Assembly: GCF_000526995.1 (NCBI RefSeq)
Contig: NZ_AZUI01000001.1
Span: 2,170,001 to 2,234,000, forward strand
DNA: 64,000 bases
DNA from: Lacrimispora indolis DSM 755
GTDB lineage: Bacteria > Bacillota > Clostridia > Lachnospirales > Lachnospiraceae
Direction: 5' to 3'
Below the pieces are notes generated by a model. It was not told where the DNA came from. It ran no database searches and saw only the letters and a program-made list of their open reading frames with translations. Below, piece after piece: positions 35,812 through 45,366 of this stretch; positions within the stretch are counted from its first letter, which is position 1; the number at the start of each line of letters is the position of its first letter. The position numbers and the translations under genes were made by a program.

Positions 35812-35896
35812 AGAAATCGCCTTTCAGATTTCTGTTAAAAGGCAGTGCTTTTACTGCCGTCCATCCGATTATGAAAACATCTTTTTGTTTTCATAA
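35812..35896 (+). promoter_or_regulatory. Three-hairpin leader ahead of the Ca2+-type ATPase
   Basis: Three perfect small stems stand in a row: AGAAATC/GATTTCT (35812-35833), GGCAGT/ACTGCC (35841-35858) and TTATGAAAAC/GTTTTCATAA (35869-35896). They end 26 bases before the ATPase start. I see no yybP-ykoY (Mn2+) signature. The third could act as a terminator or simply precede the ribosome site. Confidence 0.45.
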
Positions 35897-35922
35897 TATG
35901 AGAAACGGGAAGGAGCGTCATA

Positions 35923-38529
35923 ATGGAAGAATGGTTTCGTTTATCAGAGGATGAAGTCCTTGCAGAGCTTGGCGCAGGCAGGAACGGGCTGGATTCCCGT
36001 GAAGTCCTTAGGCGCAGGCAGATATATGGTTCCAATACACTGAAGAAGGCGGAACGCAAGAACGCTTTCCAGGTATTTTTGGACCAGTTTAAAGACTTAT
36101 TGGTCATCATCCTGATTATAGCAGCAGTGATCTCCATGATATCCGGTGATGTGGAAAGCACGGGAGTGATCTTTGCGGTACTTCTGCTGAATGCGGTGCT
36201 GGGGACGGTGGAGCACCAGAAGGCGGAAAAGTCTCTGGATAGCCTTATGGCTCTGTCATCGCCGGCTGCAAAGGTCATAAGAGATGGCAGGAAGCAGGAG
36301 ATTTTGTCTTCTGAGATCGTGCCGGGGGATATCCTGCTTTTGGAAGCAGGGGATATGGTGGCGGCAGACGGCCGGATTTTAGAAAATTACTCCCTTTTGG
36401 TCAATGAAAGCTCTCTCACCGGAGAATCCGTCAATGTGGAGAAACGGACGGGAAGGATCATGGAAAAAAAGGTGCCTTTGGCAGAGCAGGCAAACATGGT
36501 ATTTTCCGGCTCCCTGGTGGCCTCAGGCAGGGCAAAGGCATTGGTTACAGGGACAGGAATGGATACGGAAATCGGCAGGATCGCTTCCCTCATGAATGAC
36601 ACCGGAGAAAAAAAGACCCCTCTCCAGGTGAGCCTGGACCAGTTCGGAAGCAGGCTGGCGGCAGGAATCCTGTTTGTCTGTGCGGTGGTTTTTGGACTCA
36701 GCATTTATCGGAGGATGCCGGTTCTGGATTCCCTGATGTTTGCCGTGGCCCTGGCAGTTGCGGCGATCCCGGAGGCGCTAAGCTCCATTGTCACCATTGT
36801 GCAGGCCATGGGCACTCAGAAAATGGCCGGGGAAAATGCAATTATAAAGGATTTAAAGGCCGTGGAAAGTCTTGGCTGCGTTTCAGTCATCTGTTCCGAT
36901 AAGACGGGAACATTGACACAGAACCGCATGACCGTGCAGCAGGTCTACGTAAACAGCCGCCTTTATCCTCCGGAGCTTTTAAACAAGGAAGTTCCTGTAC
37001 ATAAATATCTGCTGTATGATGCTGTTTTAAACAATGATTCCGCTTATATAGAAGGAAAGCTGATCGGAGATCCCACGGAGGCTGCGCTGGTGCAGATGGC
37101 GGAGCGGGCAGGAATGGAAGAGGAAGCCATGAAGTCCTATTACCCCAGGGCAGGTGAGCTCCCTTTTGATTCCCAGAGAAAGCTTATGAGCACCATGCAC
37201 AGGATCGAGGGAAAGAGAGTCCTGTTCACAAAGGGTGCGGTGGATGTGCTGCTTCCCAGGGTCAGCCATATCTGGACAGGGGAAGGGGTCCGTCCCATAA
37301 GGGATGGGGACCGGCAGAACCTGACAGAACAGAACATGGAGTTTTCCAAGCAGGGGCTAAGAGTCCTGACCTTTGCCTGCAGGGAGATGCAAGAGGATGA
37401 AAGGCTGACGGAAAAGTCGGAGTCCGGCTATACCTTTCTGGGAATGGCCGCAATGATGGACCCGCCCCGTCCGGAAACCAGGAATGCAGTGCTGAATGCC
37501 AGGAGAGCAGGCATCCGTCCGGTGATGATAACTGGAGATCATAAGATTACCGCAGCGGCCATTGCGGAGAAAATCGGCATTCTGGGGGAAGATGATCTGG
37601 CGGTCAGCGGACCGGAGCTTGATGAAATGCCGGAAGAGGAATTAAACCGCAGGCTGGAACACATCAGCGTTTACGCCCGGGTTTCACCTGAACACAAGAT
37701 ACGGATCGTCCGTTCCTGGCAGAAAAAGGGCCATATCGTAGCCATGACAGGAGACGGGGTCAATGATGCTCCCGCCTTAAAGCAGGCGGACATCGGAGTG
37801 GCTATGGGAAAAATGGGGACAGAAGTGTCAAAGGATGCATCTGCCATGATCCTTACTGATGATAACTTTGCAACCATTATCAAGGCGGTTGCAAACGGCC
37901 GCAATGTTTACCGGAACATCAGGAATGCCATTAAATTTCTTTTATCAGGGAATATGGCAGGGATCTTATGTGTGTTATATACATCCTTCCTGGCACTTCC
38001 CACCCCCTTTGCGCCGGTGCACCTACTGTTTATCAACCTTTTGACAGATTCTCTCCCAGCTATTGCCATTGGCATGGAAAAGGCGGAAGCAGATCTTTTG
38101 GCCCAAAAGCCCAGAAACCCTAAAGAAGGAATCTTAACAAAGCGTTTTGTCTTTCAGATCCTGCTTCAGGGGGCCCTTATTGCGGCCTGTACCATGACCT
38201 CCTACCACACGGGACTGGTGACAGGAAGTGAGGCAGCAGCCAGCACCATGGCATTTTCCACCCTGACCCTTGCAAGGCTGTTTCACGGCTTTAACTGCAG
38301 AAGCGGCCATTCCATTTTGAAGATCGGCTTTAAAAGCAATTTGTGGAGCATTATGGCCTTTGAGGCAGGGGCTGTTCTTTTGGCGGCCGTGCTGTTCATA
38401 CCAGGGCTTCATACCTTTTTTTATGTGGCAGATTTGACTGCAAGGCAGTTTATTACCATCTTCATTTTTGCATTTATACCCACGCTTGTGATCCAGGCAT
38501 TTAAGACCGTAAGAGAGAGCCTTCACTGA
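35923..38529 (+). CDS. P-type ATPase, calcium-transporting (P2A) type
   Basis: The 868-residue membrane pump has an N-terminal cation-ATPase domain, LTGESVNV, helix-4 VAAIPEALSSIVTIVQ (PEAL where SERCA has PEGL), phospho-Asp CSDKTGTLTQNRMTV (about residue 325), KGAVDVLL, MITGDHKITA and MTGDGVNDAPALKQADIG. About ten membrane helices follow the P2 pattern with a C-terminal cation domain. It probably exports Ca2+, though Mn2+ is possible. GGAAGGAG precedes the ATG. Confidence 0.9.
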   Translation: MEEWFRLSEDEVLAELGAGRNGLDSREVLRRRQIYGSNTLKKAERKNAFQVFLDQFKDLLVIILIIAAVISMISGDVESTGVIFAVLLLNAVLGTVEHQKAEKSLDSLMALSSPAAKVIRDGRKQEILSSEIVPGDILLLEAGDMVAADGRILENYSLLVNESSLTGESVNVEKRTGRIMEKKVPLAEQANMVFSGSLVASGRAKALVTGTGMDTEIGRIASLMNDTGEKKTPLQVSLDQFGSRLAAGILFVCAVVFGLSIYRRMPVLDSLMFAVALAVAAIPEALSSIVTIVQAMGTQKMAGENAIIKDLKAVESLGCVSVICSDKTGTLTQNRMTVQQVYVNSRLYPPELLNKEVPVHKYLLYDAVLNNDSAYIEGKLIGDPTEAALVQMAERAGMEEEAMKSYYPRAGELPFDSQRKLMSTMHRIEGKRVLFTKGAVDVLLPRVSHIWTGEGVRPIRDGDRQNLTEQNMEFSKQGLRVLTFACREMQEDERLTEKSESGYTFLGMAAMMDPPRPETRNAVLNARRAGIRPVMITGDHKITAAAIAEKIGILGEDDLAVSGPELDEMPEEELNRRLEHISVYARVSPEHKIRIVRSWQKKGHIVAMTGDGVNDAPALKQADIGVAMGKMGTEVSKDASAMILTDDNFATIIKAVANGRNVYRNIRNAIKFLLSGNMAGILCVLYTSFLALPTPFAPVHLLFINLLTDSLPAIAIGMEKAEADLLAQKPRNPKEGILTKRFVFQILLQGALIAACTMTSYHTGLVTGSEAAASTMAFSTLTLARLFHGFNCRSGHSILKIGFKSNLWSIMAFEAGAVLLAAVLFIPGLHTFFYVADLTARQFITIFIFAFIPTLVIQAFKTVRESLH

Positions 38530-38549
38530 GAAAATAATGCCCTTAAATC

Positions 38550-38578
38550 TTGACATAGTTTTTGGTACATGGTAGTAT
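38550..38578 (+). promoter_or_regulatory. Promoter of glpK
   Basis: TTGACA (38550-38555) and TAGTAT (38573-38578) are 17 bases apart, near consensus. The sequence after the -10 (TAAGT) is shared with the glpA-like promoter at 40961. Confidence 0.7.
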
Positions 38579-38604
38579 TAAGTAAATATAAATACATAGC
38601 CTAA

Positions 38605-38665
38605 GAGATGACAGAGCCAGGTGATGAGTGCGGGTAACCGTTCATTTCCAAGGCTCTTTCTTTAT
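38605..38665 (+). promoter_or_regulatory. Leader terminator with GlpP antitermination site (glpK)
   Basis: GAGATGACAGAG overlaps the 5' arm of a terminator: AGAGCC (38613-38618) pairs with GGCTCT (38652-38657), with an inner CGG-GTAA-CCG stem, followed by TTCTTTATT. The glpA-like leader contains GAGATGAAAGAG in the same position. In Bacillus, GlpP with glycerol-3-phosphate prevents such a terminator; glpP is encoded downstream in this window. Confidence 0.65.
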
Positions 38666-38728
38666 TCCTTGAGAAAAATTTAACAAGGGATAAAATCCGG
38701 AGGCAATTACTGGAAGGGGAAGGGAATT

Positions 38729-40228
38729 ATGGGAAGATATGTCATTGCCTTAGATCAGGGCACGACAAGTTCCAGATGCATCCTGTTCGATGAGCAGGGG
38801 AACATCTGCAGTGCAGCACAAAAGGAGTTTACTCAGATTTTTCCGCAGCCGGGGTGGGTGGAGCATGATCCAATGGAGATATGGTCCTCACAGCTTTCCG
38901 TGACCATGGAGGCCATGGGAAAGATAGGGGCCCATTACAGCGACATTGCTGCAATCGGGATCACCAACCAAAGGGAAACCACGGTGGTCTGGGATAAGGA
39001 GACAGGGGAGCCGGTTTACCATGCCATTGTATGGCAGTGCCGCAGGACGGCAGACAGGATCGAGAAGCTTAAATCTGACGGCCTGGAGGAGCTTATCATT
39101 GAAAGGACCGGGCTCATCCCTGACGCTTATTTTTCAGGAAGCAAGATCGAATGGATCCTGGACAATGCAGAGGGTGCAAGAGAGCGGGCGGACCGGGGAG
39201 AATTGCTGTTTGGAACCGTGGACACCTGGCTGATCTGGAACCTGACCAAGGGCTGCATTCATGTGACCGATTATACCAATGCCTCACGTACCATGCTTTT
39301 TGACATCCATAAAAAGTGCTGGGATGAAGAAATACTGGAATATTTCCGCATTCCCCGCACCATGCTGCCTGATGTTAAGCCTTCAAGCTGTGTCTATGGC
39401 TACACTTCTTCGGATGTGATGGGAGGGAAGATTCCCATTGCAGGAGCGGCAGGAGACCAGCAGGCGGCATTGTTCGGCCAATGCTGCTTTGAGGCGGGAG
39501 AGATGAAAAATACTTATGGAACCGGCTGCTTTCTCCTCATGAATACAGGAGAAAAGGCGGTAAAGTCAGAGCACGGGCTTTTGACCACCATAGCAGCCAG
39601 TGAACAGGATAAGATTCAGTACGCCCTGGAAGGAAGCGTCTTTGTGGCAGGGGCTGCCGTACAGTGGCTCAGGGATGAGATGCGCATGGTCCGATCCGCG
39701 CCCCAGACAGAGGAATACTGCAATGCAGTGGAAGATACGGGAGGAGTCTATGTGGTTCCTGCTTTTGCAGGGCTGGGAGCTCCTTATTGGGATCAGTATG
39801 CAAGGGGAACCATTGTAGGGGTGACAAGGGGAACCAGCAAAGAGCAGTTTATCCGGGCTACGGTGGAATCCATGGCTTACCAGGTGTATGATCTGATTGA
39901 GGCAATGGAACAGGATTCCGGAATACATTTAAAGGAGCTGAGGGTGGATGGAGGAGCGTGCGCCAACAACTTCCTGCTTCAGTTCCAGTCAGATGTGCTG
40001 GATGCACGGATCGTCAGGCCGGAATGCATTGAGACCACTGCCCTTGGTGCTGCGTATCTGGCAGGTCTTGCGGTAGGATACTGGAAGGACCGGGAAGAGA
40101 TCAAGAAAAACTGGAAGGCTTCCAGGGCGTTTGACAGCCAGATGGAGCTGGAATACCGGAAAAAGCTGGTAAAGGGCTGGAAGAGGGCTGTAAAATGTGC
40201 GCTCTTATGGTCTGAGGACGAGTCGTAG
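38729..40228 (+). CDS. glpK: Glycerol kinase
   Basis: The enzyme phosphorylates glycerol to sn-glycerol-3-phosphate. The 499 residues contain [15 protein letters not shown] (7-21), the FGGY signatures, [25 protein letters not shown] and the C-terminal [16 protein letters not shown]. The loop before [11 protein letters not shown] reads SSDVMGGK rather than the YHFYG found in Enterococcus and Bacillus, so the histidine phosphorylated by HPr is missing and direct PTS activation is unlikely. Transcription is probably governed by the GlpP-responsive leader upstream. Confidence 0.96.
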   Translation: MGRYVIALDQGTTSSRCILFDEQGNICSAAQKEFTQIFPQPGWVEHDPMEIWSSQLSVTMEAMGKIGAHYSDIAAIGITNQRETTVVWDKETGEPVYHAIVWQCRRTADRIEKLKSDGLEELIIERTGLIPDAYFSGSKIEWILDNAEGARERADRGELLFGTVDTWLIWNLTKGCIHVTDYTNASRTMLFDIHKKCWDEEILEYFRIPRTMLPDVKPSSCVYGYTSSDVMGGKIPIAGAAGDQQAALFGQCCFEAGEMKNTYGTGCFLLMNTGEKAVKSEHGLLTTIAASEQDKIQYALEGSVFVAGAAVQWLRDEMRMVRSAPQTEEYCNAVEDTGGVYVVPAFAGLGAPYWDQYARGTIVGVTRGTSKEQFIRATVESMAYQVYDLIEAMEQDSGIHLKELRVDGGACANNFLLQFQSDVLDARIVRPECIETTALGAAYLAGLAVGYWKDREEIKKNWKASRAFDSQMELEYRKKLVKGWKRAVKCALLWSEDES

Positions 40229-40246
40229 AACGTGGAGGGGTAGGAT

Positions 40247-40939
40247 TTGGAAGGTACATATATATTGTTTGGGGGATTTACCTTATCATATGTGATGATT
40301 CAGCTGGAATATATGCTGCGGATCATTACTGCCGGCCTTTTGGGGTTTTTGATCGGCAGTGAGAGAAAAAACCGGAATAAATCAGCCGGAATCCGGACCC
40401 ATGCCATTGTGGCGATCGGCTCATCCCTTATGATGGTGGTTTCCAAGTATGGATTTCCGGACATTCCCACCAGCGACGGGGCCAGGATCGCAGCTCAGGT
40501 AGTCAGCGGAGTGGGATTTTTAGGGGCAGGTGTTATTTTTGTCCGGAACAATCTGGTAAACGGTCTGACAACGGCAGCCGGAATATGGGCTACTGCCGGA
40601 GTAGGGCTGGCTCTTGGGGCGGGCCAGTACATTGTGGGCATATTGTCAGCGGTTCTCATCATTGTCATGCAGATGCTGACCCACAGGATCAGCTATTTTG
40701 CCCAGGTGGCCTCCTGCGGCTGCCTGCGTATGACCATAGCGCAGAAGTCCGGAGCAGTGAAAAGCATGGAGGAGTTTTTAGAAAAGGAAAAGGTAGAAAT
40801 CTCTTCCGTGAAGATCAACAAGAATAAAAAGGATGAGATCAAGCTGGAATTTGAAGTCATCTATCCGCCGGGCTTTGACAAGGGGGCCTTGTTATCCAAG
40901 CTGGCGGAGGAGAATACGGTCATGGCGGTGAGCGAATAG
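40247..40939 (+). CDS. MgtC/SapB-family membrane protein
   Basis: The 230-residue protein has four to five N-terminal membrane helices with the MgtC motifs LLGFLIGSERK, AGIRTHAIVAIGSSLMMVVS and GVGFLGAGVIF, then a cytoplasmic C-terminal domain of about 80 residues. The start is a TTG six bases after GGAGGGG; the next in-frame ATG (40289) lacks a ribosome site. It lies 18 bases after glpK and should share its transcript. MgtC proteins influence Mg2+ starvation survival and membrane ATP synthase. Why one sits in a glycerol operon is not clear. Confidence 0.85.
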   Translation: MEGTYILFGGFTLSYVMIQLEYMLRIITAGLLGFLIGSERKNRNKSAGIRTHAIVAIGSSLMMVVSKYGFPDIPTSDGARIAAQVVSGVGFLGAGVIFVRNNLVNGLTTAAGIWATAGVGLALGAGQYIVGILSAVLIIVMQMLTHRISYFAQVASCGCLRMTIAQKSGAVKSMEEFLEKEKVEISSVKINKNKKDEIKLEFEVIYPPGFDKGALLSKLAEENTVMAVSE

Positions 40940-40960
40940 GATGCTCATGGCAGAAAAATC

Positions 40961-40990
40961 TTGACAATCCCGCAAGGGTTGTGCTAGCAT
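40961..40990 (+). promoter_or_regulatory. Promoter of the glpA-like operon
   Basis: TTGACA (40961-40966) and TAGCAT (40985-40990) are 18 bases apart, followed by TAAGT as at the glpK promoter. Confidence 0.65.
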
Positions 40991-41016
40991 TAAGTCAACA
41001 GAATATAAAAACCTTT

Positions 41017-41076
41017 GAGATGAAAGAGTAAGGGAATAATACGGAGGGATCCGTGTATTTTCCTTACTCTTTTTTA
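41017..41076 (+). promoter_or_regulatory. Leader terminator with GlpP antitermination site (glpA-like operon)
   Basis: GAGATGAAAGAG (41017-41028) runs into the stem AAGAGTAAGG-AATACGGA, which pairs with TCCGTGTATT-CCTTACTCTT and ends in a T-run. The layout is the same as in the glpK leader: promoter, conserved 12-base element, then terminator. Confidence 0.65.
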
Positions 41077-41135
41077 TATTATAAAAACAATTTCCACAAA
41101 TATGGGTGACCATTATGGATATGGAGGAGAAAAAC

Positions 41136-42572
41136 ATGAAGGAAATGAGTTACGATGCAGCGATCATCGGCGGCGGCGTAATCGGCTGTGCAATTGCAAG
41201 AGAACTGGCCCGCTATGATCTTGGCATCTGCGTCATTGAGAAGGAGGAGGACGTCTGTTCCGGCACATCAAAGTCCAACAGCGCCATTGTCCATGCAGGA
41301 CACGATGCGGTGCCCGGGTCTTTTAAGGCCAGGTTCAATGTAGAAGGCAACCGCATGATGGGAGAGCTTTCAGAGGAACTGGATTTCTCATTGATCCGGA
41401 ACGGTTCTCTGGTGCTTTGCTTTTCGGAAGAAGATATGCCTGCTCTGAAAGAGCTTTATGAGAAGGGGATAGAAAACGGTGTCCCCGGCTTATCCATCCT
41501 TTCCGGCGATGAGGTGAGGGCAATGGAGCCTAATGTGACGGATCAGGCTGTGGCGGCCCTATATGCGCCTACCGGCGGGATCGTCTGCCCCTTTGGCCTG
41601 ACCATTGCACTGGCGGAAAATGCCTGTGACAACGGCGTAGAATTTTTATTTAATACTGAGGTGAAAGAAATTCATAAAACAGAAAAGGGCTATGACTTAA
41701 AAACCGGAGATGGGATCATCCATGCCTCCTATGTGATCAATGCTGCAGGAGTCTATGCCGATGTATTTCATAACATGGTGAGTGAAGAAAAGATCCGCAT
41801 CACCGCAAGAAAAGGGGATTACTGCCTGCTGGATAAGGAGGCAGGGACCCATGTGTCCCATACTATCTTCCAGCTTCCGGGCAAAATGGGAAAAGGCGTG
41901 CTGGTAACCCCTACCGTCCACGGCAACTTACTGACCGGGCCTACGGCAAGTGATGTGGAAGATAAGGAAGGCGTGAGGACGACAGCAAAGGAGCTGTCGG
42001 ACATCATGGAAAAAGCTGCCTGGGGAGTGAAGAACATACCCTTCCGCCAGATCATCACCTCCTTTTCAGGGCTTCGGGCCCATGAGGATGGGGATGACTT
42101 TATCCTGGGAGAGATTTCCGATGCTGCCGGTTTCTTTGATGCGGCAGGAATAGAATCACCGGGCCTTACCAGCGCCCCGGCCATTGGGGTCTACATAGCA
42201 GAGCTGGTTGCCGGAAAGGCGGGCGCCTACAAAAAAGAGAACTTTAAGGCCACACGAAAGGGGATCCTGGATCCTCAAAGGCTGTCTTTTGATGAGCGGG
42301 CTGAACTGATTAAGAAGAACCCCCAGTACGGAACCATTATCTGCCGCTGCGAAGGGGTCAGTGAGGGAGAGATCGTGGACTCCATTACACGGACCTTAGG
42401 AGCCGTTTCCTTAGACGGGATCAAGCGCCGTGTGCGCGCCGGCATGGGAAGGTGCCAGGCGGGCTTTTGCGCTCCAAGGACCATGGAGATCCTGGCTAGG
42501 GAAACAGGCAGGACCATGGAGGATATCTGTAAGAACAGGCCCGGCTCCAATTTAGTGACCGGTCATAAATAA
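41136..42572 (+). CDS. FAD-dependent glycerol-3-phosphate dehydrogenase-like subunit with [2Fe-2S] (BFD-like) domain
   Basis: The 478-residue protein begins with a dinucleotide-binding fold, AAIIGGGVIGCAIARELARY (about 8-27), then SGTSKSNSAIVHAG, characteristic of the GlpA/DAO family. It ends in a BFD-like iron-sulfur region with CRCEGVSEGEIV and GMGRCQAGFCAPR (four cysteines). It probably oxidises glycerol-3-phosphate to dihydroxyacetone phosphate together with the next two gene products. ATG 41136 is eight bases from GGAGG; the longer frame from 41106 lacks support. The GlpP-type leader upstream agrees with this substrate. Confidence 0.88.
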   Translation: MKEMSYDAAIIGGGVIGCAIARELARYDLGICVIEKEEDVCSGTSKSNSAIVHAGHDAVPGSFKARFNVEGNRMMGELSEELDFSLIRNGSLVLCFSEEDMPALKELYEKGIENGVPGLSILSGDEVRAMEPNVTDQAVAALYAPTGGIVCPFGLTIALAENACDNGVEFLFNTEVKEIHKTEKGYDLKTGDGIIHASYVINAAGVYADVFHNMVSEEKIRITARKGDYCLLDKEAGTHVSHTIFQLPGKMGKGVLVTPTVHGNLLTGPTASDVEDKEGVRTTAKELSDIMEKAAWGVKNIPFRQIITSFSGLRAHEDGDDFILGEISDAAGFFDAAGIESPGLTSAPAIGVYIAELVAGKAGAYKKENFKATRKGILDPQRLSFDERAELIKKNPQYGTIICRCEGVSEGEIVDSITRTLGAVSLDGIKRRVRAGMGRCQAGFCAPRTMEILARETGRTMEDICKNRPGSNLVTGHK

Positions 42573-42585
42573 GGAGGACAGCGAC

Positions 42586-43851
42586 ATGACAGAGCATGAT
42601 ATAGTGATAATCGGAGGCGGTCCGGCCGGTCTTGCTGCGGCAGTGGCGGCAAAGAAGGCGGGCATTACGGATATAATGATCCTGGAAAGAGAATCCTGTC
42701 TTGGCGGCATTTTAAACCAGTGCATCCATAACGGCTTTGGTCTTCATACCTTTAAGGAAGAATTAACCGGTCCGGAATATGCGGCCCGTTATATTGAGAT
42801 GGCGGAAGGGGAAAACATTCCATATAAATTAAATACCATGGTCCTTTCTATCAGCGAGGACAAAGAAGTGACAATAATTAACAGGGAAGACGGCCTGGCA
42901 ACCATAAAAGCCAGGGCAATTATCCTGGCAATGGGGTGCAGGGAGCGTCCCAGAGGTGCCCTTAATATACCGGGCTTTCGTCCGGCAGGAATTTATTCCG
43001 CAGGAACCGCCCAGAGGCTGATGAATATCGAAGGCTTCAGCGTGGGAAAAGAAGTGGTGATCTTAGGCTCCGGAGACATTGGGCTCATTATGGCAAGGCG
43101 AATGACCCTGGAAGGGGCCAAGGTGAAGGTGGTGGCAGAGCTTATGCCCTATTCCGGCGGCTTAAAAAGGAACATTGTCCAGTGTCTGGATGACTATGGA
43201 ATTCCATTAAAGCTCAGTCATACGGTAGTGAATATCGAGGGAAAGGAGCGGGTGACAGGAGTTACCCTTGCCCAGGTTGATGAAAACCGAAGGCCAATTC
43301 CAGGCACAGAGGAATATTACAGCTGTGACACCCTTCTCCTTTCCGTTGGCCTGATCCCGGAAAATGAGCTTTCCAGGGGAGCGGGAGTGCGGATGAACCA
43401 GGTGACTTCAGGTCCTGTGGTGGGTGACCGGCTGGAGACCAGCACAAAAGGCATCTTTGCCTGCGGAAATGTACTTCATGTCCATGATCTGGTGGATTAT
43501 GTATCCGAGGAAGCCGCCCTGGCAGGAGAAAGCGCTGCAGCCTATGTAAAAGAGGATATGGAAAAAGAGGCGGCTCATACGGTGGAGCTGGCGGCTGAGA
43601 ACGGTGTCCGCTATACGGTGCCTCAGATGATGGACGTGGAGAATATGAAGGATAAGATCACGGTCCGTTTCCGTGTGGCCGATGTATACAAGGATCGCTT
43701 CATCAGCGTTTATTATGATGATGTACGGGTTTCCCATAAAAAGAAGAAGATTCTGGCTCCTGGTGAAATGGAACAGGTAGTATTAAGGAAAGACAGCTTT
43801 AAAGAATATCCGGAACTTAAGAGAATTGTTGTCTGTACGGAGGTGGAATGA
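42586..43851 (+). CDS. FAD/NAD-binding oxidoreductase subunit of the glycerol-3-phosphate dehydrogenase
   Basis: The 421-residue flavoprotein starts DIVIIGGGPAGLAAAVAAKK (4-23) and has an internal second Rossmann motif VVILGSGDIGLIMARRM, a GCRERPRG redox region and the FAD motif GIFACGNVLHVHDLVD. It resembles the NAD(P)H-oxidoreductase partners of GlpA-like subunits in Clostridia rather than E. coli GlpB. It likely passes electrons between the GlpA-like subunit and a carrier. AGGAGG lies before the ATG and the DUF1667 gene starts one base after its stop. Confidence 0.85.
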   Translation: MTEHDIVIIGGGPAGLAAAVAAKKAGITDIMILERESCLGGILNQCIHNGFGLHTFKEELTGPEYAARYIEMAEGENIPYKLNTMVLSISEDKEVTIINREDGLATIKARAIILAMGCRERPRGALNIPGFRPAGIYSAGTAQRLMNIEGFSVGKEVVILGSGDIGLIMARRMTLEGAKVKVVAELMPYSGGLKRNIVQCLDDYGIPLKLSHTVVNIEGKERVTGVTLAQVDENRRPIPGTEEYYSCDTLLLSVGLIPENELSRGAGVRMNQVTSGPVVGDRLETSTKGIFACGNVLHVHDLVDYVSEEAALAGESAAAYVKEDMEKEAAHTVELAAENGVRYTVPQMMDVENMKDKITVRFRVADVYKDRFISVYYDDVRVSHKKKKILAPGEMEQVVLRKDSFKEYPELKRIVVCTEVE

Positions 43852-43852
43852 T

Positions 43853-44215
43853 ATGGAGGTAAGAGAACTGATCTGTATCCGCTGCCCTTTAGGCTGTCCG
43901 TTGACGGTGCGCATAGAGGGAGACCAGGTTGAGGTGACAGGGAATTCCTGCAGCCGTGGGGAAGAATACGGCAGGAAAGAGGTTTTAAGCCCCACCAGGG
44001 TAGTGACCTCCTCGGTCCGAATACTGGGCGGTGACCTGGAAATGGTACCTGTAAAGACAAAGCAGGATATTCCAAAGGGCAAAATTTTTGAATGCATGAA
44101 GGAAATCCGGAAAACGGTTGTTTCCGCACCTGTAACCATTGGAGATGTGATCATTCCGGACTGTGCAGGAACCGGTGTTTCCATTGTCGCCACAAGGAAC
44201 GTTGAAAAGATTTAA
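43853..44215 (+). CDS. DUF1667-family cysteine motif protein, third subunit of the GlpA-like complex
   Basis: The 120-residue protein begins MEVRELICIRCPLGCPLTV with the CxxCPxxC metal or cluster motif, then GNSCSRGEEYGRKE and VTSSVRI. This is the DUF1667 (COG3862) pattern, a small protein nearly always next to the two flavoproteins above. It may carry an iron-sulfur cluster or anchor the complex. GGAGGTGG lies upstream and the ATG is one base after the previous stop. A large terminator follows. Confidence 0.85.
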   Translation: MEVRELICIRCPLGCPLTVRIEGDQVEVTGNSCSRGEEYGRKEVLSPTRVVTSSVRILGGDLEMVPVKTKQDIPKGKIFECMKEIRKTVVSAPVTIGDVIIPDCAGTGVSIVATRNVEKI

Positions 44216-44232
44216 AATGATTCACGGAAAAT

Positions 44233-44298
44233 AGCCTCGTAATTGCTGCAGGCAGCCTGATCTTTTTGGGCAGCCTGCAGATTAACGAGGCTGTTTTG
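44233..44298 (+). terminator. Terminator of the glpA-like operon
   Basis: Two nested stems, AGCCTCGT/ACGAGGCT and CTGCAGGCAGCC with its complement GGCAGCCTGCAG, are followed by GTTTT. Confidence 0.8.
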
Positions 44299-44442
44299 TA
44301 TAAAAACAAGGGAATCTGTGGAAAAATTATCCGGGAAATGCTATACTGGAAAGAGATTTAAAAGAGAGTGTCAAATGCAGGGATGCAATCATTCCTGTGC
44401 CGGACTTATTGCCTGCGGAAATAAAAGGAAAGAAGGGTTGAT

Positions 44443-45174
44443 ATGAAGGTATTCGCACACAGAGGTTACAGCGGCAGGTATCCGGAAAATACCATGCTGG
44501 CATTTCGGAAGGCGGCAGAGACAGGCTGTGACGGGATCGAGCTGGATGTACAGCTTACAAAGGATGGAACGGTGGTGGTGATCCACGATGAAACCATTGA
44601 CAGGACCACGGACGGAACAGGATTTGTGAAGGATATTACTTATGAGGAGCTGAAAAAGTTCGATGCGGATGCGGTCTGGGGAGGGATCCACGGATTTGAA
44701 TCTGTTCCGACTTTTGAAGAATATTGTAAATGGGCAAAAAATCAGGAACTTATTACTAATATTGAGCTTAAGACAGGCGTATATTATTATAAGGGGTTGG
44801 AAGAGAAGACCCTGGAGCTTGTACGTAAATACGGACTTGAGGAAAAAGTTATCTTTTCTTCCTTTAACCATTCTTCCATAACCCGGTTAAAGGGACTGGC
44901 TCCGGAAATCCTGTGCGGCGCCCTCCTTGACCATCAGGGCCTGGGAAATGCAGGATACTACTGTGACAGGTATCATTTTGAATGCTACCACCCGGGGGTA
45001 AAGGGATTGACAAAAGAGACTGTGGACAACTGCAGGGAATACGGAATTTCAGTGAATGTGTGGACGGTCAATGACATGGCCGCACTGGAGCAGGTCTATG
45101 AATGGGGCTGCGACGGAGTCATCAGCAACTTTCCGGAAGTCTGTAAGCGGTGGGCACAGAGCAAAGAACTGTAG
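44443..45174 (+). CDS. Glycerophosphodiester phosphodiesterase
   Basis: The 243-residue cytoplasmic enzyme hydrolyses glycerophosphodiesters to glycerol-3-phosphate and an alcohol. It has the GDPD signature FAHRGYSGRYPENTMLAF (4-21, catalytic His), ELDVQLTKDGTVVVIHDE (metal ligands and second His) and the C-terminal VWTVNDM. No signal peptide is present. Its product feeds the glpA-like enzyme encoded just upstream, and glpP follows. Confidence 0.93.
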   Translation: MKVFAHRGYSGRYPENTMLAFRKAAETGCDGIELDVQLTKDGTVVVIHDETIDRTTDGTGFVKDITYEELKKFDADAVWGGIHGFESVPTFEEYCKWAKNQELITNIELKTGVYYYKGLEEKTLELVRKYGLEEKVIFSSFNHSSITRLKGLAPEILCGALLDHQGLGNAGYYCDRYHFECYHPGVKGLTKETVDNCREYGISVNVWTVNDMAALEQVYEWGCDGVISNFPEVCKRWAQSKEL

Positions 45175-45179
45175 ATAAC

Positions 45180-45228
45180 GATAGCAGGGGCGAGGCGTCC
45201 GTTTCCGGAGACCGCAGCTCCTGCTATC
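45180..45228 (+). terminator. Terminator-like stem after the GDPD gene
   Basis: GATAGCAGGGGC pairs with GCTCCTGCTATC; no long T-run is present. Confidence 0.6.
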
Positions 45229-45366
45229 TTGTATGGAAAAAAGAACGTTAAAATGTGCTTTACTTTCTCAGGAAAAGCCAGAAAGGGCAAAAATTGCCTT
45301 GACGGTGGGGAAAAGGATTGATAAAGTAGAACGAGATCCATATTTTGTGGGTGCGGAGGAATATTG

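Noticed and set aside
35629..35922. yybP-ykoY Mn2+ riboswitch upstream of the Ca2+-type ATPase
   Set aside because: The conserved loop sequences of that class are not present; only simple hairpins are seen.
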